A DNA stretch of 64,000 nucleotides from Helichrysum umbraculigerum (GCA_949592205.1 CATIUR010000003.1:161747759-161811758); one strand, 5' to 3'. Positions 1 through 11,975 are shown, counted from the stretch's first letter. Program-made: numbers and translations. Notes: generated from the letters alone by a model not told the origin.

Positions 1-3000
1 GATTTGGACACTTGGCTAAGGACTGTAGATCAAACACCACTGACACCAACACCTCTGCACCAAAGACTTGTTATGGGTGCAACAGTACGGGGCATTTCAA
101 GAAAGACTGCCCGAAACTGAACAACAACAACAACAAGAACAACAACAATGCTCGAGGAAGAGCTTTTGTGCTGAAATCTGGGGAAGCCCGTCAAGACCCG
201 AATGTGGTCACGGGTACGTTCCTTCTCAACAACTTGACTGCATCTGTATTATTTGATACTGGTGCTGATAAGAGCTTTATTTCTGATGAGTTTTATCCAC
301 TACTTGACACCACACCTATTGCCTTAGATTCTAAGTACACGGTAGAATTGGCAAACGGAAAACTTATTGAGGCCTACAGTGTGATACCTAATTGCACTCT
401 AAACTTAGCTAACGAGCTCTTTTCCATTGACTTGATACCTGTCGAAATCGGCAGCTTTGACCTCATCGTCGGTATGGATTGGTTGTCCAAGCACCGAGCT
501 GAAATCGTTTGCTTTGAGAAAATTGTACGCATTCCTCTCGTCACCGGTGGAACTTTGAGCATACAAGGGGAGACCGGTGGGACGAGAATAAATATCATTT
601 CTTGCATGAAAACCCAAAAATACTTGAGAAAAGGGTACCAGGCAATCCTCGCACACGTTATGGAGAAAAAGTCGGTGGAGAAGCGACTTGAGGATGTGCC
701 TATCGTTCGAGACTTCCCAGAAGTCTTTCCTGAAGACTTGCCTGGCCTACCGCCAACTAGACAAGTCGAATTTTCTATTGATCTTGTGCCCGGCGCAGCA
801 CCCGTAGCACGAGCCCCTTACCGACTAGCCCCATCCGAACTTCAGGAGTTGTCTACTCAGTTACAGGAACTCCTGGACAAGGGATTTATTCGACCAAGTT
901 CCTCACCTTGGGGAGCTCCGGTCCTGTTTGTGAAAAAGAAAGACGGTTCTTTCCGTATGTGCATCGACTACCGTGAACTCAACAAAGTAACTGTCAAGAA
1001 CCGTTACCCACTTCCTCGCATCGATGATCTGTTTGACCAACTTCAGGGGTCGAGTTTTTATTCAAAAATCGATCTACGGTCGGGTTATCACCAACTCCGA
1101 GTTCGTGATGAAGATATTCCTAAAACAGCTTTCCGAACTCGCTACGGGCATTATGAATTCCAAGTGATGCCATTCGGCTTAACCAACGCACCGGCTGTAT
1201 TCATGGACCTTATGAATCGGGTGTGCAAACCTTACCTTGACAAGTTTGTTATCGTCTTTATCGATGACATCTTGATTTACTCGCGCACTGAACAAGAACA
1301 CGCGCAACACCTGAAAACTATCCTAGAGCTGCTCAAACACGAAGGGTTATACGCCAAATTCTCTAAGTGTGAGTTCTGGATGCAAACCGTTCAATTCCTT
1401 GGACACGTCATTGACAATCAAGGGATTCATGTCGATCCTTCAAAAATCGAGGCTATCAAGTGTTGGCAAGCACCTACAACACCAACCGAGGTACGCCAAT
1501 TCTTAGGACTCGCAGGATACTACAGACGATTCATTGAGAATTTTTCGAAAATAGCCCTACCTCTCACTACACTGACTCAAAAAGAAAAGAAGTTCGATTG
1601 GACTGACAAACAGGAGTCAGCTTTTCAGCTACTAAAACAGAAACTCTGCAGTGCACCTATCTTATCTTTACCCGAAGGCAACGATGACTTCGTGGTATAC
1701 TGTGATGCTTCACACCAAGGTCTTGGTTGCGTGCTGATGCAACGAGACAAGGTTATCGCTTACGCCTCTCGACAACTCAAGGTCCACGAAAAGAATTACA
1801 TAACTCATGACCTAGAGTTGGGGGCTGTTGTATTCGCTCTAAAAATCTGGAGACACTACTTATACGGTACCAAGTGTACAATCTTTACTGACCATAAAAG
1901 TCTCCAACATATCTTCGATCAAAAGGATCTCAACATGAGGCAACGTCGATGGGTCGAGTTGCTTACTGATTACGACTGCGAAATCCGCTATCATCCGGGC
2001 AAGGCAAATGTTGTTGCCGATGCCTTGAGCCGAAAAGAACGAGTGAAACCACTTCGAGTTCGAGCTCTCGGTATAACCATTCACAACGATCTCAGCAAAC
2101 AAACTCTCGCCGCTCAACTCGAAGCACTCAAACCAGAAAACGTGATAAACGAGGCCTTGCGAGGCATGGACAAACAATTTGAAACCAAACCTAACGGGGC
2201 CAAATACTGTTCGAATCGAATCTGGTTACCAAGTTTTGGGAACCTGCGAGACTTGGTGATGGATGAAGCTCACAAGTCTAAATACTCCATACACCCCGGT
2301 GCCGACAAGATGTATCACAGCATCAAGGAAATGTATTGGTGGCCCAACATGAAAGCTGACATTGCAACCTATGTTGGCAAGTGTCTTACTTGTTCTAAAG
2401 TTAAAGCTGAACACCAGAAACCTTCGGGTTTGCTACAACAACCTGAAATACCACAATGGAAATGGGAGCAGATCACCATGGATTTCATTACTAAACTCCC
2501 GAAAACTTCTAACAGTTGCGATACCATTTGGGTGATCGTTGACCGACTCACTAAATCTGCTCATTTCCTAGCCATCAAGGAAACTGATAAGATGGAACGT
2601 TTGACACGGATCTACCTGAAAGAGATCGTGTCAAGACACGGCGTGCCCATCTCAATCATCTCCGACCGAGATGCTCGATTTACTTCTCGCTTCTGGCAAT
2701 CACTGCAAAAATCTCTCGGTACTCGACTGGATATGAGTACGGCTTACCATCCTCAAACCGATGGCCAGAGCGAACGAACCATACAAACACTGGAAGACAT
2801 GCTACGAGCCTGCGTAGTTGACTTCGGTAAAAACTGGGAAAATCACTTACCGTTGTGCGAGTTCTCGTACAACAACAGTTATCACACCAGCATAAAGGCT
2901 GCACCCTTCGAGGCACTGTACGGTCGTAAGTGCCGGTCACCTATCTGTTGGACTGAGGTGGGGGATACACAACTCACCGGTCCAGAAATCATACATGAAA

Positions 3001-3545
3001 CAACTGAAAAGATCGTCGGCATACAAAACCGACTAAAAGCAGCGCGTGATCGTCAGAAAAGCTATGCTGACGTGAGACGCAAACACCTTGAGTTCCAAGT
3101 AGGGGACAAGGTACTTCTCAAAGTGGCACCGTGGAAAGGTGTCATTCGATTCGGAAAACGAGGCAAACTAAATCCTAGATACATCGGACCATTCGAAATC
3201 CTTGAAAAGATTGGTCCAGTGGCATACCGCCGGCAACTTCCTGCTGAGCTTAGCAGCGTTCACAACACATTCCACATTTCTAATCTGAAGAAATGTCTGT
3301 CTGACGAGACACTGATTATACCACTCGACGAAATTCAAATCGATGACAAACTTCATTTTGTCGAGGAACCTATGGAAATCATGGACCGCGAGGTCAAACA
3401 ACTAAAACAGAGTCGTATTCCCATCGTAAAAGTCAGGTGGAATTCTAGACGTGGTCCTGAATTCACCTGGAAACGGGAAGACCAAATGCGACAGAAATAC
3501 CCACATCTCTTCCCAGACAACGCACCGACTGTGCAATCGAACTAA
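1..3545 (+). CDS. Ty3/gypsy retrotransposon polyprotein, 5'-truncated by the window edge
   Basis: The reading frame is open from the first complete codon (base 3), so gag begins outside the window. Domains in order: the tail of one zinc knuckle (GHLAKDC) and a complete one (CYGCNSTGHFKKDC); an aspartic protease with the DTGA motif near residue 82; reverse transcriptase with the FIDD active-site box near residue 416; RNase H (YCDASHQGLG); an integrase with an HHCC finger and a DDE core (TMDFITKLP, SDRDARFTS, GQSERT); and a short basic C-terminus ending in FTWKREDQ, like the degenerate chromodomain tail of plant chromoviruses. I see no internal stop or frameshift, so this part could be functional. 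A polypurine tract and 3' LTR follow directly. Assignment to Ty3/gypsy rests on RT-RH-IN order; assignment to a chromovirus (Tekay-like) clade is inference. Confidence 0.95.
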   Translation, partial: FGHLAKDCRSNTTDTNTSAPKTCYGCNSTGHFKKDCPKLNNNNNKNNNNARGRAFVLKSGEARQDPNVVTGTFLLNNLTASVLFDTGADKSFISDEFYPLLDTTPIALDSKYTVELANGKLIEAYSVIPNCTLNLANELFSIDLIPVEIGSFDLIVGMDWLSKHRAEIVCFEKIVRIPLVTGGTLSIQGETGGTRINIISCMKTQKYLRKGYQAILAHVMEKKSVEKRLEDVPIVRDFPEVFPEDLPGLPPTRQVEFSIDLVPGAAPVARAPYRLAPSELQELSTQLQELLDKGFIRPSSSPWGAPVLFVKKKDGSFRMCIDYRELNKVTVKNRYPLPRIDDLFDQLQGSSFYSKIDLRSGYHQLRVRDEDIPKTAFRTRYGHYEFQVMPFGLTNAPAVFMDLMNRVCKPYLDKFVIVFIDDILIYSRTEQEHAQHLKTILELLKHEGLYAKFSKCEFWMQTVQFLGHVIDNQGIHVDPSKIEAIKCWQAPTTPTEVRQFLGLAGYYRRFIENFSKIALPLTTLTQKEKKFDWTDKQESAFQLLKQKLCSAPILSLPEGNDDFVVYCDASHQGLGCVLMQRDKVIAYASRQLKVHEKNYITHDLELGAVVFALKIWRHYLYGTKCTIFTDHKSLQHIFDQKDLNMRQRRWVELLTDYDCEIRYHPGKANVVADALSRKERVKPLRVRALGITIHNDLSKQTLAAQLEALKPENVINEALRGMDKQFETKPNGAKYCSNRIWLPSFGNLRDLVMDEAHKSKYSIHPGADKMYHSIKEMYWWPNMKADIATYVGKCLTCSKVKAEHQKPSGLLQQPEIPQWKWEQITMDFITKLPKTSNSCDTIWVIVDRLTKSAHFLAIKETDKMERLTRIYLKEIVSRHGVPISIISDRDARFTSRFWQSLQKSLGTRLDMSTAYHPQTDGQSERTIQTLEDMLRACVVDFGKNWENHLPLCEFSYNNSYHTSIKAAPFEALYGRKCRSPICWTEVGDTQLTGPEIIHETTEKIVGIQNRLKAARDRQKSYADVRRKHLEFQVGDKVLLKVAPWKGVIRFGKRGKLNPRYIGPFEILEKIGPVAYRRQLPAELSSVHNTFHISNLKKCLSDETLIIPLDEIQIDDKLHFVEEPMEIMDREVKQLKQSRIPIVKVRWNSRRGPEFTWKREDQMRQKYPHLFPDNAPTVQSN

Positions 3546-3567
3546 TTTCGGGACGAAATTCTTTTAA

Positions 3568-3578
3568 CAAGGGGAGAA
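3568..3578 (+). other. Polypurine tract of the gypsy element
   Basis: The purine run CAAGGGGAGAA sits 22 bases after the polyprotein stop and directly abuts the TGTAACA start of the LTR, the expected place for the plus-strand primer. Confidence 0.85.
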
Positions 3579-5887
3579 TGTAACAACCGCCAAATTAGGG
3601 CTAGTATTAGCGCCTAATTCTTTGATAATACATGTAATTAGTTCTGTGTTAGGCTAATTTATGTATCGGATTATATATTGGTAAATATATACAACTTTGC
3701 GATTTGGCTTAAATCGTACGCAACTTAAATAGAATGAAATTCTATTTGATTAATACGGACGTTGGTGAACAAAGGTTTATAAACTAAACGCGACTATGAC
3801 CGAAATGCTATTTTATAACAAATAGTGACTGCCTCGTATTACACGATTAAAAACTTACACGATTTAATAACAAAAGTAATTAAATTTAATTTAAACTATT
3901 AAAGATTTAAGGAAATAATTTAAATAAATTATTTAACAAGATTGCGATTTTATAAATATAATTAAATGCGTAAAATAAATATTTAACGCTAAAACGACGG
4001 AGAAAAACGAACACTACCCGGAGCACGGAACGCGAACTGAAAGGAGGAGGTTCCACTCAAAACCCCCTCCCTTCTCTCATTTCTTCTTCATTTCATTCTC
4101 ATCTTTCTCTCTCTTTCTTTCTTTTCTCTCTTTCTTTTCTCTAACTAAAAACCACCATCCTCACAAAATCACATAAAACTACCATCAAACGCCATCGGAT
4201 CGCACTACTCGTTTGGAATAAAAGCATCACCATCTCCCGATCTACCTTCCTATCTTTTCGGATTTTCAATCCGACGCCGCGTAAGTTTCCGACAAATCCC
4301 GACATCTCTCGTTTTTGATCATTTTTACTAGTTTATGGTTTAAATAGGCTTAATATGTTCATATGAGGGTTGGGTAAAAGAATCGGATCAAACGGAAACC
4401 GGGAAACTCGTTTTCGACTAAATTTCCGGCCATCAGACCGCTACGTCGCACCTGGCCAGGGGCCTCTGCGACGTCGCGACCTACGTAGCACAAAAACCTC
4501 AACGTCGCACTAGCGACGCATCCTATTACGTCGCATTAACTTGCGGACGTCGCAAGTAGCGACGTAGACTTTAACGTCGCAAACCGAACCAACGTCGCAT
4601 TAGCGACGTCGCCCCCTACGTCGCATTGATTTGCGAAGGTCGCATCATGTGACGTACCTGCCTACGTCGCACCTTACGTCGCTTGCAACGTCGCATGCTA
4701 CGTCGCACAAACCAGAACCTTGAAAACTCACATTTTCACTAAGTGTCGAACTTTTACAACCTCAAATCCTTATACGATACGACCTAACAATCATAATAAA
4801 ACATACTTTCCTATTACAATTACTCTAATTTGCGTATTGAATGATAAACTTTAAATATAACAAATCACCAACGGGCCGTATACTTTGATATGAACGCGAA
4901 CAAACCAACATTTAAACACAACGGGTTGTATGAACAACTAGCCTAGATGGTCTTGCGAGACATCTACTTACTTAACCTTACGTGTTTAGGCACTAGAAGG
5001 TTACGGGTTCGGAGAACCTACTTGCTTTACTACTACTTGCTATTTACCACCGCTCGACTCAGGTGAGTCTTACAGCCCCACTTTTACTGTTTTATACTCT
5101 GGGGTGAGATACTTAGCAACTGTTTTACGTATGAACACAATGTACTGAACTGAAAACATTACTGATTACAAACAAACGCATGAGTTACTTTTATCCACCG
5201 AAAGCCTCCTAATCGTAAGTTGTTAGTTATGGACTTAAGCGCGATTACTAATAGATGGATCCATTTGGGACTGACAATCCCTGTCTGGGGTGGTAGCGCC
5301 ACCACGTACTGATTTACACGTAGAAACAGACATATTAGTATTTGTTACATATGAGTGTGCAGATAGCACTCACGGGGGTACGTGATATATTCACACTACA
5401 CGGTTAAGCTTCAACTTATGAGCTCATGGCACTGTACTGATTTACTGAATTACTTACTTTGCTTGATAGCAATACGGGTACATACTTGTGGTTCATAACA
5501 CCTACTTATTACTAAACCTGTAAGATTCACCAACCTTTTTGGTTGACACTTTTTAGCTTTGTATCTCAGGTACACTTACGGAGTAGGATCACTCCAGGAT
5601 TACTAGCTAGAGTCGCATGATTTCCAAACTGCATTTAACGGAGATTCTTTGGCATTATCTTTTGTAACTATGGTTATGTAATAGAATCTCCCGCTATACG
5701 CGAGGGCTCTAGGGAACTACACTTTTGTAAAGAAAACTATATGTTTTCAAACAATTCAAATTATGAAATGTAACTATTTTACAAACGTCTCATTTAGAGG
5801 TCGTTTACTGTTAATCTTGTGCTTTGTATATTGATTAGTAACACCCAATGTATGCTTCCGCAAATCGCTAAATTTGGGGGTGTTACA
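3579..5887 (+). repeat. 3' LTR of the Ty3/gypsy element (about 2.3 kb)
   Basis: The LTR starts TGTAACA and ends TGTTACA, a perfect short terminal inversion with TG...CA ends. Its length fits long-LTR plant chromoviruses. A CT-rich stretch at about 4065-4145 looks like a transcribed leader, with an AT-rich TATA-like region upstream (about 3950). An array of TACGTCGCA motifs lies at 4441-4708. The 5' LTR is outside the window, so target duplication and age cannot be assessed. Confidence 0.85.
4441..4708. repeat. ACGTCGCA motif array inside the gypsy LTR
   Basis: The short word ACGTCGCA (mostly preceded by T or CT) and its complement recur roughly every 10-30 bases here, in an otherwise AT-rich LTR. 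Spacer sequences differ, so this is a dispersed-word array, not a simple tandem repeat. The same word is arrayed in the unrelated copia element downstream. Confidence 0.85.
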
Positions 5888-6092
5888 CTAAATGTGTGTG
5901 CGATTTCTCTATAAAAAAGCTTTTCAAATACTTAATACATTGAAGTGAAAAGCTTTTTGTTTAAGTAATGCTAGTGATTAAATATCATTTCATTCTTTTT
6001 ATATAAGAAGAATCATATATATTCTAAAAATATGCCACATAAGCTCTTGAAAATTTGCCACATGTCTTCAACAACAAATTTTTTTTAACAAA

Positions 6093-6421
6093 AAGGGTTA
6101 ATAGACAATTTTGTTACTGTACTTTCCGAAAAAGTTCAATTTGGTTACCGAACTTTCATTTGGTTCAATTGAATTACTGAACATTTAAATAATTGATCAA
6201 ATTGTTACTCAAGTTTCTAATCATACACATATTAGTTACTGTAGTTTACGAAAATGTTCAATTTCGTTATCGAACTTTCATTTTTTTGGAATAAAAAACG
6301 AGGATTTTACACTTGTAAACCGGTTTTGTAAGTTCAGTAATTCAATTGAACCAAATAAAAGTTCGGTAACTAAATTGAACTTTTTCGGAAAGTACAGTAA
6401 CGAAATTGTCTATTAACCCTT
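6093..6421. mobile_element. MITE-like inverted-repeat element, about 330 bp
   Basis: The left arm starts AAGGGTTAATAGACAATTTT and the right arm, read in reverse complement, starts the same way with few mismatches. Arms run about 95 bp and enclose a short AT-rich centre. There is no coding capacity. I could not define a clear target duplication, so the superfamily is not assigned. Confidence 0.7.
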
Positions 6422-7793
6422 AAAAAAACATAAATAATGATAATGATGATGATAATAATAACTCTTAATTAAAATTTAATAATAATAATAATAATAATAA
6501 ATCTATACATCTCATGACCTCTTTGTTTGGCACATCAATCTTTTTGAATAAAAATTGTTAAAAATATATCATCCTATGCAAAACATGTCTATCAGTTTTT
6601 TTATAAATTAAATTTATGTAACCTCTTTCACATTTGTCGTAGTTACTATTTCGATATACTCTATATATTTTCTTCTTTAGAAAGACACTCTTTCCTTTTC
6701 AATCTATAATTTTCTTTTGCCTTCTTATTATTGCATTATCTTATTATGTAAAAGGAGACATACTACGTGTTTTTTGTAATGACACATCATTGACTCTTAT
6801 AACAAGAGTCATACTAGCTCTTATGTAATTTATTTCAAATGCATTCATGGTCCTGTCTACTTTTTCAACACGAACTTAGGTAGTATTATTTTATCTAATG
6901 TTTTAACTCTTATATCAAAACATTCTCACTTTCTCAATCTATATATCTTTGTAAATTTTAAAAAAGTTTTCGATCTCTTACACACATTTCAAATGTAATG
7001 CTTTTTATATAAGTTATTTCTGCATAAATGTCTTTAAAAGAGTTTTTTCGCATTGTAGACGATGTTTTTTACTATGAATAACTTTGGAAAAATTGAAACT
7101 TCGCCTGAATAAATTTTTAATATACTTGTGTGAAACTTTTGAAGAAATGTAAATTTGACTTCTTCTTTTTTTTTCATTTGAGTATATCACTTTTTTATAA
7201 TTTTAAAAGTTAGTCGATTAACAAGAATCAAGAAATTTACCAAAAAAATCACAATAACTAATAAAAAATAACATGAAAACTCTTTTTATGCATGATGTTC
7301 TTTTTATATAATAAGAATGAAACTAATCATAGATTTTTTTGGCATTACCATTACGTATGTTTAGTTTTATTTAGATATCATCGATTCAACAACTAAAAGC
7401 TTCGTAAGTTGTTGTTTACATCATGTAAACTAATGAAATTCATCATTAAAAATATATTTTTCAATAATTATGCATATCATTGTCGTAATCTTTTTTATTT
7501 TTATTACTTAATTCTTGTGAGAGTCATCTTCCATATATTCAATTTTCCACATTATAATGGGTTCTACATACATATTTGATCATGTATGTCAATCGTATTC
7601 TATGATTGTTGTAGCTTATTGGTCGATGTATATAACAACTATTATGAATACATAATTAATAACTAAGTAGGACATATGAACCTATAGATTGTTACGAACA
7701 TGAGATTATGTGTTAAAATTTTTCATTGGGTATAACAACTAATTTTCACCCATATAATATACGGTGCAAGGTGTATTACAATGCTCTAATCGA

Positions 7794-8066
7794 AGTACTG
7801 GTATTTTGATCATAGTTGAAGTTAAGAAATAAGAGTTTTTTTTCTCATTTGAGTCAACGATCATACATAAAGATAATATGCATGTAACGTCGCAAGAATT
7901 AACATCCAGTTTTTTAGGGGCGGACCGTGCCAAGTACCGGTATTTGACAATAGTTGAAGTTAAGAAATAACAGTTTATTTTAATTCGTTTTAGTCAACAA
8001 TCATAATAAAGATAATTCGCATGTAATGTCGCAAGAATTAACATTCAGTTTTTTGGGCGTGGGCCT
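7794..8066. repeat. Two-copy tandem duplication, about 137 bp per unit
   Basis: Units at about 7794-7931 and 7932-8066 share an AGTACYGGTATTT start, a block around ATAGTTGAAGTTAAGAAATA, and a GTCGCAAGAATTAACAT block near the end. They differ by several substitutions and small indels, so the duplication is not recent. Confidence 0.75.
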
Positions 8067-8448
8067 CGGTACTTACTAGTTTTGTCATAAAAAAAACTCT
8101 TTGAAAGGCTTTACCATTGTGGGTGCTCTTACTCCTCCAAACCCAATTTCACGATGTCGACCTTTTAATATATAAAAAATAAATAAAATTGGACCATCCC
8201 AAAGCCCATTTGTTACCATAATAGGCTTAGGAGACAACCTTCAGTTTCCCTTGGGCCCAACTTGAACTATGACCATGGCCCAACTCTATACATTGCTTGG
8301 GTTATGTTTGATCTATTATTTACGTGTTCAAAACTTAAAATTCGTCCGAACTCCGAAGTGTATGTTTTATTTAAAGCATATTTAAATAAAAAGTCATCAT
8401 TTAATTTCTATTAAATCAGATCATCATTACAATAATATATACATATTT

Positions 8449-8834
8449 TCCCCTAATATCAATTAAGGACTACTATGAATAGTAGTTCCTTAATTTTCAA
8501 ATGTCACCTTTTAGCTTTCGATCCTTTTTTGTTTTCTACCCTTTAACTTTTAATCATTTTTCATTTCACCCCTTAATGTTTTAAACCTTTTTTATTTTCT
8601 ATCCTCTAATTTTTGAATTTGTACCCCTTATCTTTTAGAATATTTTTACTTTTTACCCTTTAACTTTTAACTACTTTTCATTTTCTTCGTCCCAACTATT
8701 AACACACTTTCATTTTCTACCCTTTAGGTTTTAACATTTTCCATTTTCACCCTTTATATTTTAACTTTAATTTTTTTCCCTTTTTTTTAACTAATAGCTT
8801 ATACATTTTTTTCCCTTTGCTTACAAAATAATTA
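8449..8834. repeat. Tandem unit A, left part (interrupted by the copia insertion)
   Basis: This pyrimidine-rich stretch carries many ACCCTTTA/ACTTTTAA phrases and a small inverted pair at about 8465-8492. It matches 21466-21840 almost base for base. Its continuation is on the far side of the copia element, at 21318-21465. Confidence 0.85.
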
Positions 8835-9244
8835 TGTTTGTCCCTTACTTTGGATCTAGAACGAACCGAGTCACTCTAATTGCTAGCGGAAATAACAATT
8901 AGATCACGAATAATCACACGAACAATCAATACGCAATCAATATCAAACGAATGTAATATTATTGCTTATAGTCGATCAGATTACAGAGAATTTCGACAAA
9001 TTGCGTTTAGGGTTTCGTCAACCCTAAAACAGAAAACACAAATCGTTTTTATACAAAAACTGGCACCTGCGACGTAGCACGCTACGTCGCAGGCCCAAGC
9101 CCATACGACGTCTGCTACGTCGCAGGCCCAAAACCTGACGTCGCACCTGCGACGTTGTACGCTACGTCCCAGGAGTCAGAAACACTATTTCTAATTAACA
9201 ACTACGAGCTAGACCAACTGACAGACACTAAACATGTACTAACA
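8835..9244 (-). repeat. 3' LTR of the copia element
   Basis: It is 410 bp and nearly identical to the right-hand LTR. Mismatches seen: one each near 9108 and 9171, and two adjacent to 9200. It carries several TACGTCGCA/TGCGACGTA words at 9069-9172. The 65-codon open frame inside it is shared by both LTRs and is not a gene. Confidence 0.95.
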
Positions 9245-9255
9245 AACTCCCCCGT
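9245..9255 (-). other. Polypurine tract of the copia element
   Basis: On the minus strand ACGGGGGAGTT directly precedes the TGTTAG start of the 3' LTR, about 30 bases after the stop of the extra ORF. Confidence 0.85.
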
Positions 9256-9284
9256 GTCTTCAGCTTGGTCTTCAAAAATCTTCA

Positions 9285-11975
9285 TTAAACCCAGCCCGCA
9301 GGAAACTGGCCGTCGGCATGAATTCCATTAGCTACACAAACAGTAACAACATTGTAAAACTGTTGTGCTAAACGTCTGTTGAATTCATTCTTCTGACCAA
9401 CTCTAATCCGATTATCATAGAGTTTTCTTAAATCTTTTTCATGAAAATTAATCAAACTCATCGGATCATACAGCCTAAACGTTGCTTGCTTCAAATTCCA
9501 TATACCTCCAACTTCTGGCCACGGTTCAGAATCTGGAACGAAAGTAATAACCGCTTCGCCAGTCTGTGGATCAAGTTCCCATTTCACAAGTCTTCTCAGA
9601 AAATAATAAGGAACTGATTCCAGAGGTATCTCAGTCAAACATTTAGCCGGCGAATAGTGAACTTTAACCAAAGGCTTCCTGGTGACTGGATCAATCTTTT
9701 TCTTCCACGTATACCGAGTTCCCAACGTCGGCTTCAATTTCGAATAAGTCTTCGATAATACTTCCCGACGTAGACTTCTCTGAATGAACTCAGCATAATC
9801 ATTCTCGAAAGGATTAATCAATTTAAGCTGAGCTAATCGATTAATCTCTCCTTTTGGCAAAGTGCTCAATCTATCAAAACGCATTCTAAAATACTGAACT
9901 CCATCTTCTCTCTTGATCATAAACAAATTCCTCTGACACTTCCAGCTCTTAATAACACCGGTATAATTCCGACTAACCCGGTACACTTGACATTTCACTG
10001 GAATAGGAACTGGATTTCGTCCCTTAGGCCACCATTTCTTGTTTCTCTCTCTCTTTTCTTCAGCAGTTAATTTCTTTGCCGCTGAGTCCGGTGCCTGTGT
10101 CTCTGAAGCTGGAGTTGCAGCAGAACTTGATTCTCCATGTTGAGCTTTATCAGGACTCTCGTCTTCACTTGAATCAGATTCAATAATTGGTGCATCATCA
10201 TAAGTTTCCCCAGATTGTGCATCATCATACGTTTCATCTGCATCCAACTGTTCCTCTTCAATCGAGACATCCTCATTCATCTCAAACACATTTTCTGTTT
10301 CTTCCTCAGAGCCAACTCCACTGGCCATCCTCTGAATAAATGATAAGTCAGCGAATGAGTAATCAACTGCCAGCGGTCTTGGTTGACCTGGAATATCATC
10401 AACAGAGAAATAATCCAAAAGAGAAATATTTTCATTAATATTTTCAATTACAGGGTTGGGATTTACAGACGCAGGTTCACTTGACTCTAAAGTGGGTATC
10501 CCAGACCCAGACTCCCCCGAGGCAAGTAACCTGCCTTCCAAAACGTTAACCCTATTCTTCGTTTCCTCAAGCTCTTTAGATTGAACCTCGATCAAAGCAG
10601 CTTGTTCAGCAATCTTCTCATCCTGAGCCTCCAGCTTTTGCTTCATTTGCTGCATATCTTCCATGATCTTTTGCATGAAAGCTGGAGTCGGTTGAATCTC
10701 AAAAACATCCTGTTGCTGTGGATTGACTGGAGCTCGTGTAGACGAAGAACGACGAACACGACGTCTCGGTTGATAAGTCTCATCAGCAGGATCATCACCG
10801 TCACGTGTTCGTTTTCCCGTATCTCGTGGAGGCACATACTTGCGTCCTTGTCTGATTCGACGCTTAATCCTCAGATATCTGAATGAATCAGAAAGCCTGA
10901 TACGTTCCATCTCAGAGGGATGCGGAACAGTACCATCAGAATGCTCAGGCGTCGGACCCCCATCCTGAGGTCCTACAATCGCAGTATCTTCATAATCGGA
11001 ATTCTCAACCGTATCATGCGATGCTGGATTGTCCGAATCCACATGCCCGAACTGCTCAATGTTCTCCAAAAGAGCATCCACGTTCTCCCCCGCAGCTTGA
11101 GCAGGTATGTTCTCCCCCGCAGCTTGAACTGGAATGTTCACAAACGGTTGCTGCGGTTGCTGAGGTGCTGGAACATCCATATACTGAGGATCTGGGGGCG
11201 GAACATAATTTTCATCAATAATAGCACCGAATAAAGGAACATCCCTTGGTGCCTCGACCCCTTTCTCAAACCCTGCACAGATAGTAAAAATCCGACTCAT
11301 CATCGGTGAAATCTTTAGCGGATGATCGATATCACCCTGTGCCTGAAGCTCCGGATGATGACGATTGATGTGCAACTGTACAAATCTTGGATATAAAATC
11401 CATTTCTGATCCCCAGCATTCGCATTATCAACCATAGCCCTGAAGATAAATCCCGAGAAATTGAACGGCTTGTTATATACCAATGCTAGCATAGCAGAAG
11501 CCAGACTTCGGCTCATCCCATCCGTTCCACCTTTCCTATTCCCCAAGCACACAATGATCACGTGCATCAAATATCTCCAGACGCGTGTGAGATTCGCTTT
11601 TCGATATTGATCAGAGGGAATCCCGGGATATCCTAACCGTTGCATAGCTCCGGTAACAAAAATATGATCAAAACCGACAGGCATATCCGGTTGATCATTC
11701 AGCTGTAAAAGTTCCCGAATGCTTTGTTCTGTAATAGTAATCTCCGTACCCAGAACAGTAGAGACCAATCGTGTAACGTCGTTTTCAGTAACGACAGTTG
11801 CGTTTCTCCAAAAAGGGTTGATCAGATTCCCAAACGCCATAGTGTTATCAGAAATGGCGTGAAATACCCTTGAGCGTCTCAAAAACGCGATCATCTGACG
11901 ATACGGTGCAGCTTTGTCAGAAGTGTCAGTAAGGAAAGCAGCCGTATTGTGACGAGCTTCAAAAATCAAAGCCAT
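9285..11975 (-). CDS. Extra ORF of the copia element (about 896 aa, unknown function)
   Basis: I chose the ATG at 11973-11975 (product starts MALIFEARHN). The frame is open 40 codons further upstream, but without an ATG and with a splice-acceptor-like sequence just before this one. The N-terminal ~230 residues form a folded-looking domain (QMIAFLRRSR, WRYLMHVIIVCLGNRKGG, PFNFSGFIFRAMVDN) that resembles proteins often called longin-like or uncharacterised in Asteraceae genomes. A proline/glutamine-rich and acidic middle follows, then a predicted coiled coil (about residues 425-490), an acidic repeat with TYDDA, and a conserved-looking basic C-terminal domain. No RT, integrase, protease or clear membrane anchor is visible. 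Position after pol equals the env-like slot of Sireviruses, but an envelope role is not supported by the sequence. Confidence 0.8.
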   Translation of the reverse strand: MALIFEARHNTAAFLTDTSDKAAPYRQMIAFLRRSRVFHAISDNTMAFGNLINPFWRNATVVTENDVTRLVSTVLGTEITITEQSIRELLQLNDQPDMPVGFDHIFVTGAMQRLGYPGIPSDQYRKANLTRVWRYLMHVIIVCLGNRKGGTDGMSRSLASAMLALVYNKPFNFSGFIFRAMVDNANAGDQKWILYPRFVQLHINRHHPELQAQGDIDHPLKISPMMSRIFTICAGFEKGVEAPRDVPLFGAIIDENYVPPPDPQYMDVPAPQQPQQPFVNIPVQAAGENIPAQAAGENVDALLENIEQFGHVDSDNPASHDTVENSDYEDTAIVGPQDGGPTPEHSDGTVPHPSEMERIRLSDSFRYLRIKRRIRQGRKYVPPRDTGKRTRDGDDPADETYQPRRRVRRSSSTRAPVNPQQQDVFEIQPTPAFMQKIMEDMQQMKQKLEAQDEKIAEQAALIEVQSKELEETKNRVNVLEGRLLASGESGSGIPTLESSEPASVNPNPVIENINENISLLDYFSVDDIPGQPRPLAVDYSFADLSFIQRMASGVGSEEETENVFEMNEDVSIEEEQLDADETYDDAQSGETYDDAPIIESDSSEDESPDKAQHGESSSAATPASETQAPDSAAKKLTAEEKRERNKKWWPKGRNPVPIPVKCQVYRVSRNYTGVIKSWKCQRNLFMIKREDGVQYFRMRFDRLSTLPKGEINRLAQLKLINPFENDYAEFIQRSLRREVLSKTYSKLKPTLGTRYTWKKKIDPVTRKPLVKVHYSPAKCLTEIPLESVPYYFLRRLVKWELDPQTGEAVITFVPDSEPWPEVGGIWNLKQATFRLYDPMSLINFHEKDLRKLYDNRIRVGQKNEFNRRLAQQFYNVVTVCVANGIHADGQFPAGWV

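Larger units (their letters stand above)
5888..8448. other. AT-rich intergenic spacer
   Basis: No supportable gene was found. It contains a MITE-like inverted repeat, ATA/TAA microsatellite tracts near 6440-6500, and a two-copy tandem duplication at 7794-8066. The rest is AT-rich sequence with only chance short frames. Confidence 0.6.

Noticed and set aside
4441..4708. CRISPR-like array (short repeats with variable spacers)
   Set aside because: The repeated word is only about 9 bases, spacing is irregular, both orientations occur, and the context is a plant LTR.
8880..9077. 65-codon open frame, repeated identically at 20953-21150, as a small gene
   Set aside because: It lies wholly in the copia LTRs, antisense to the element, and is shared only because the LTRs are copies.
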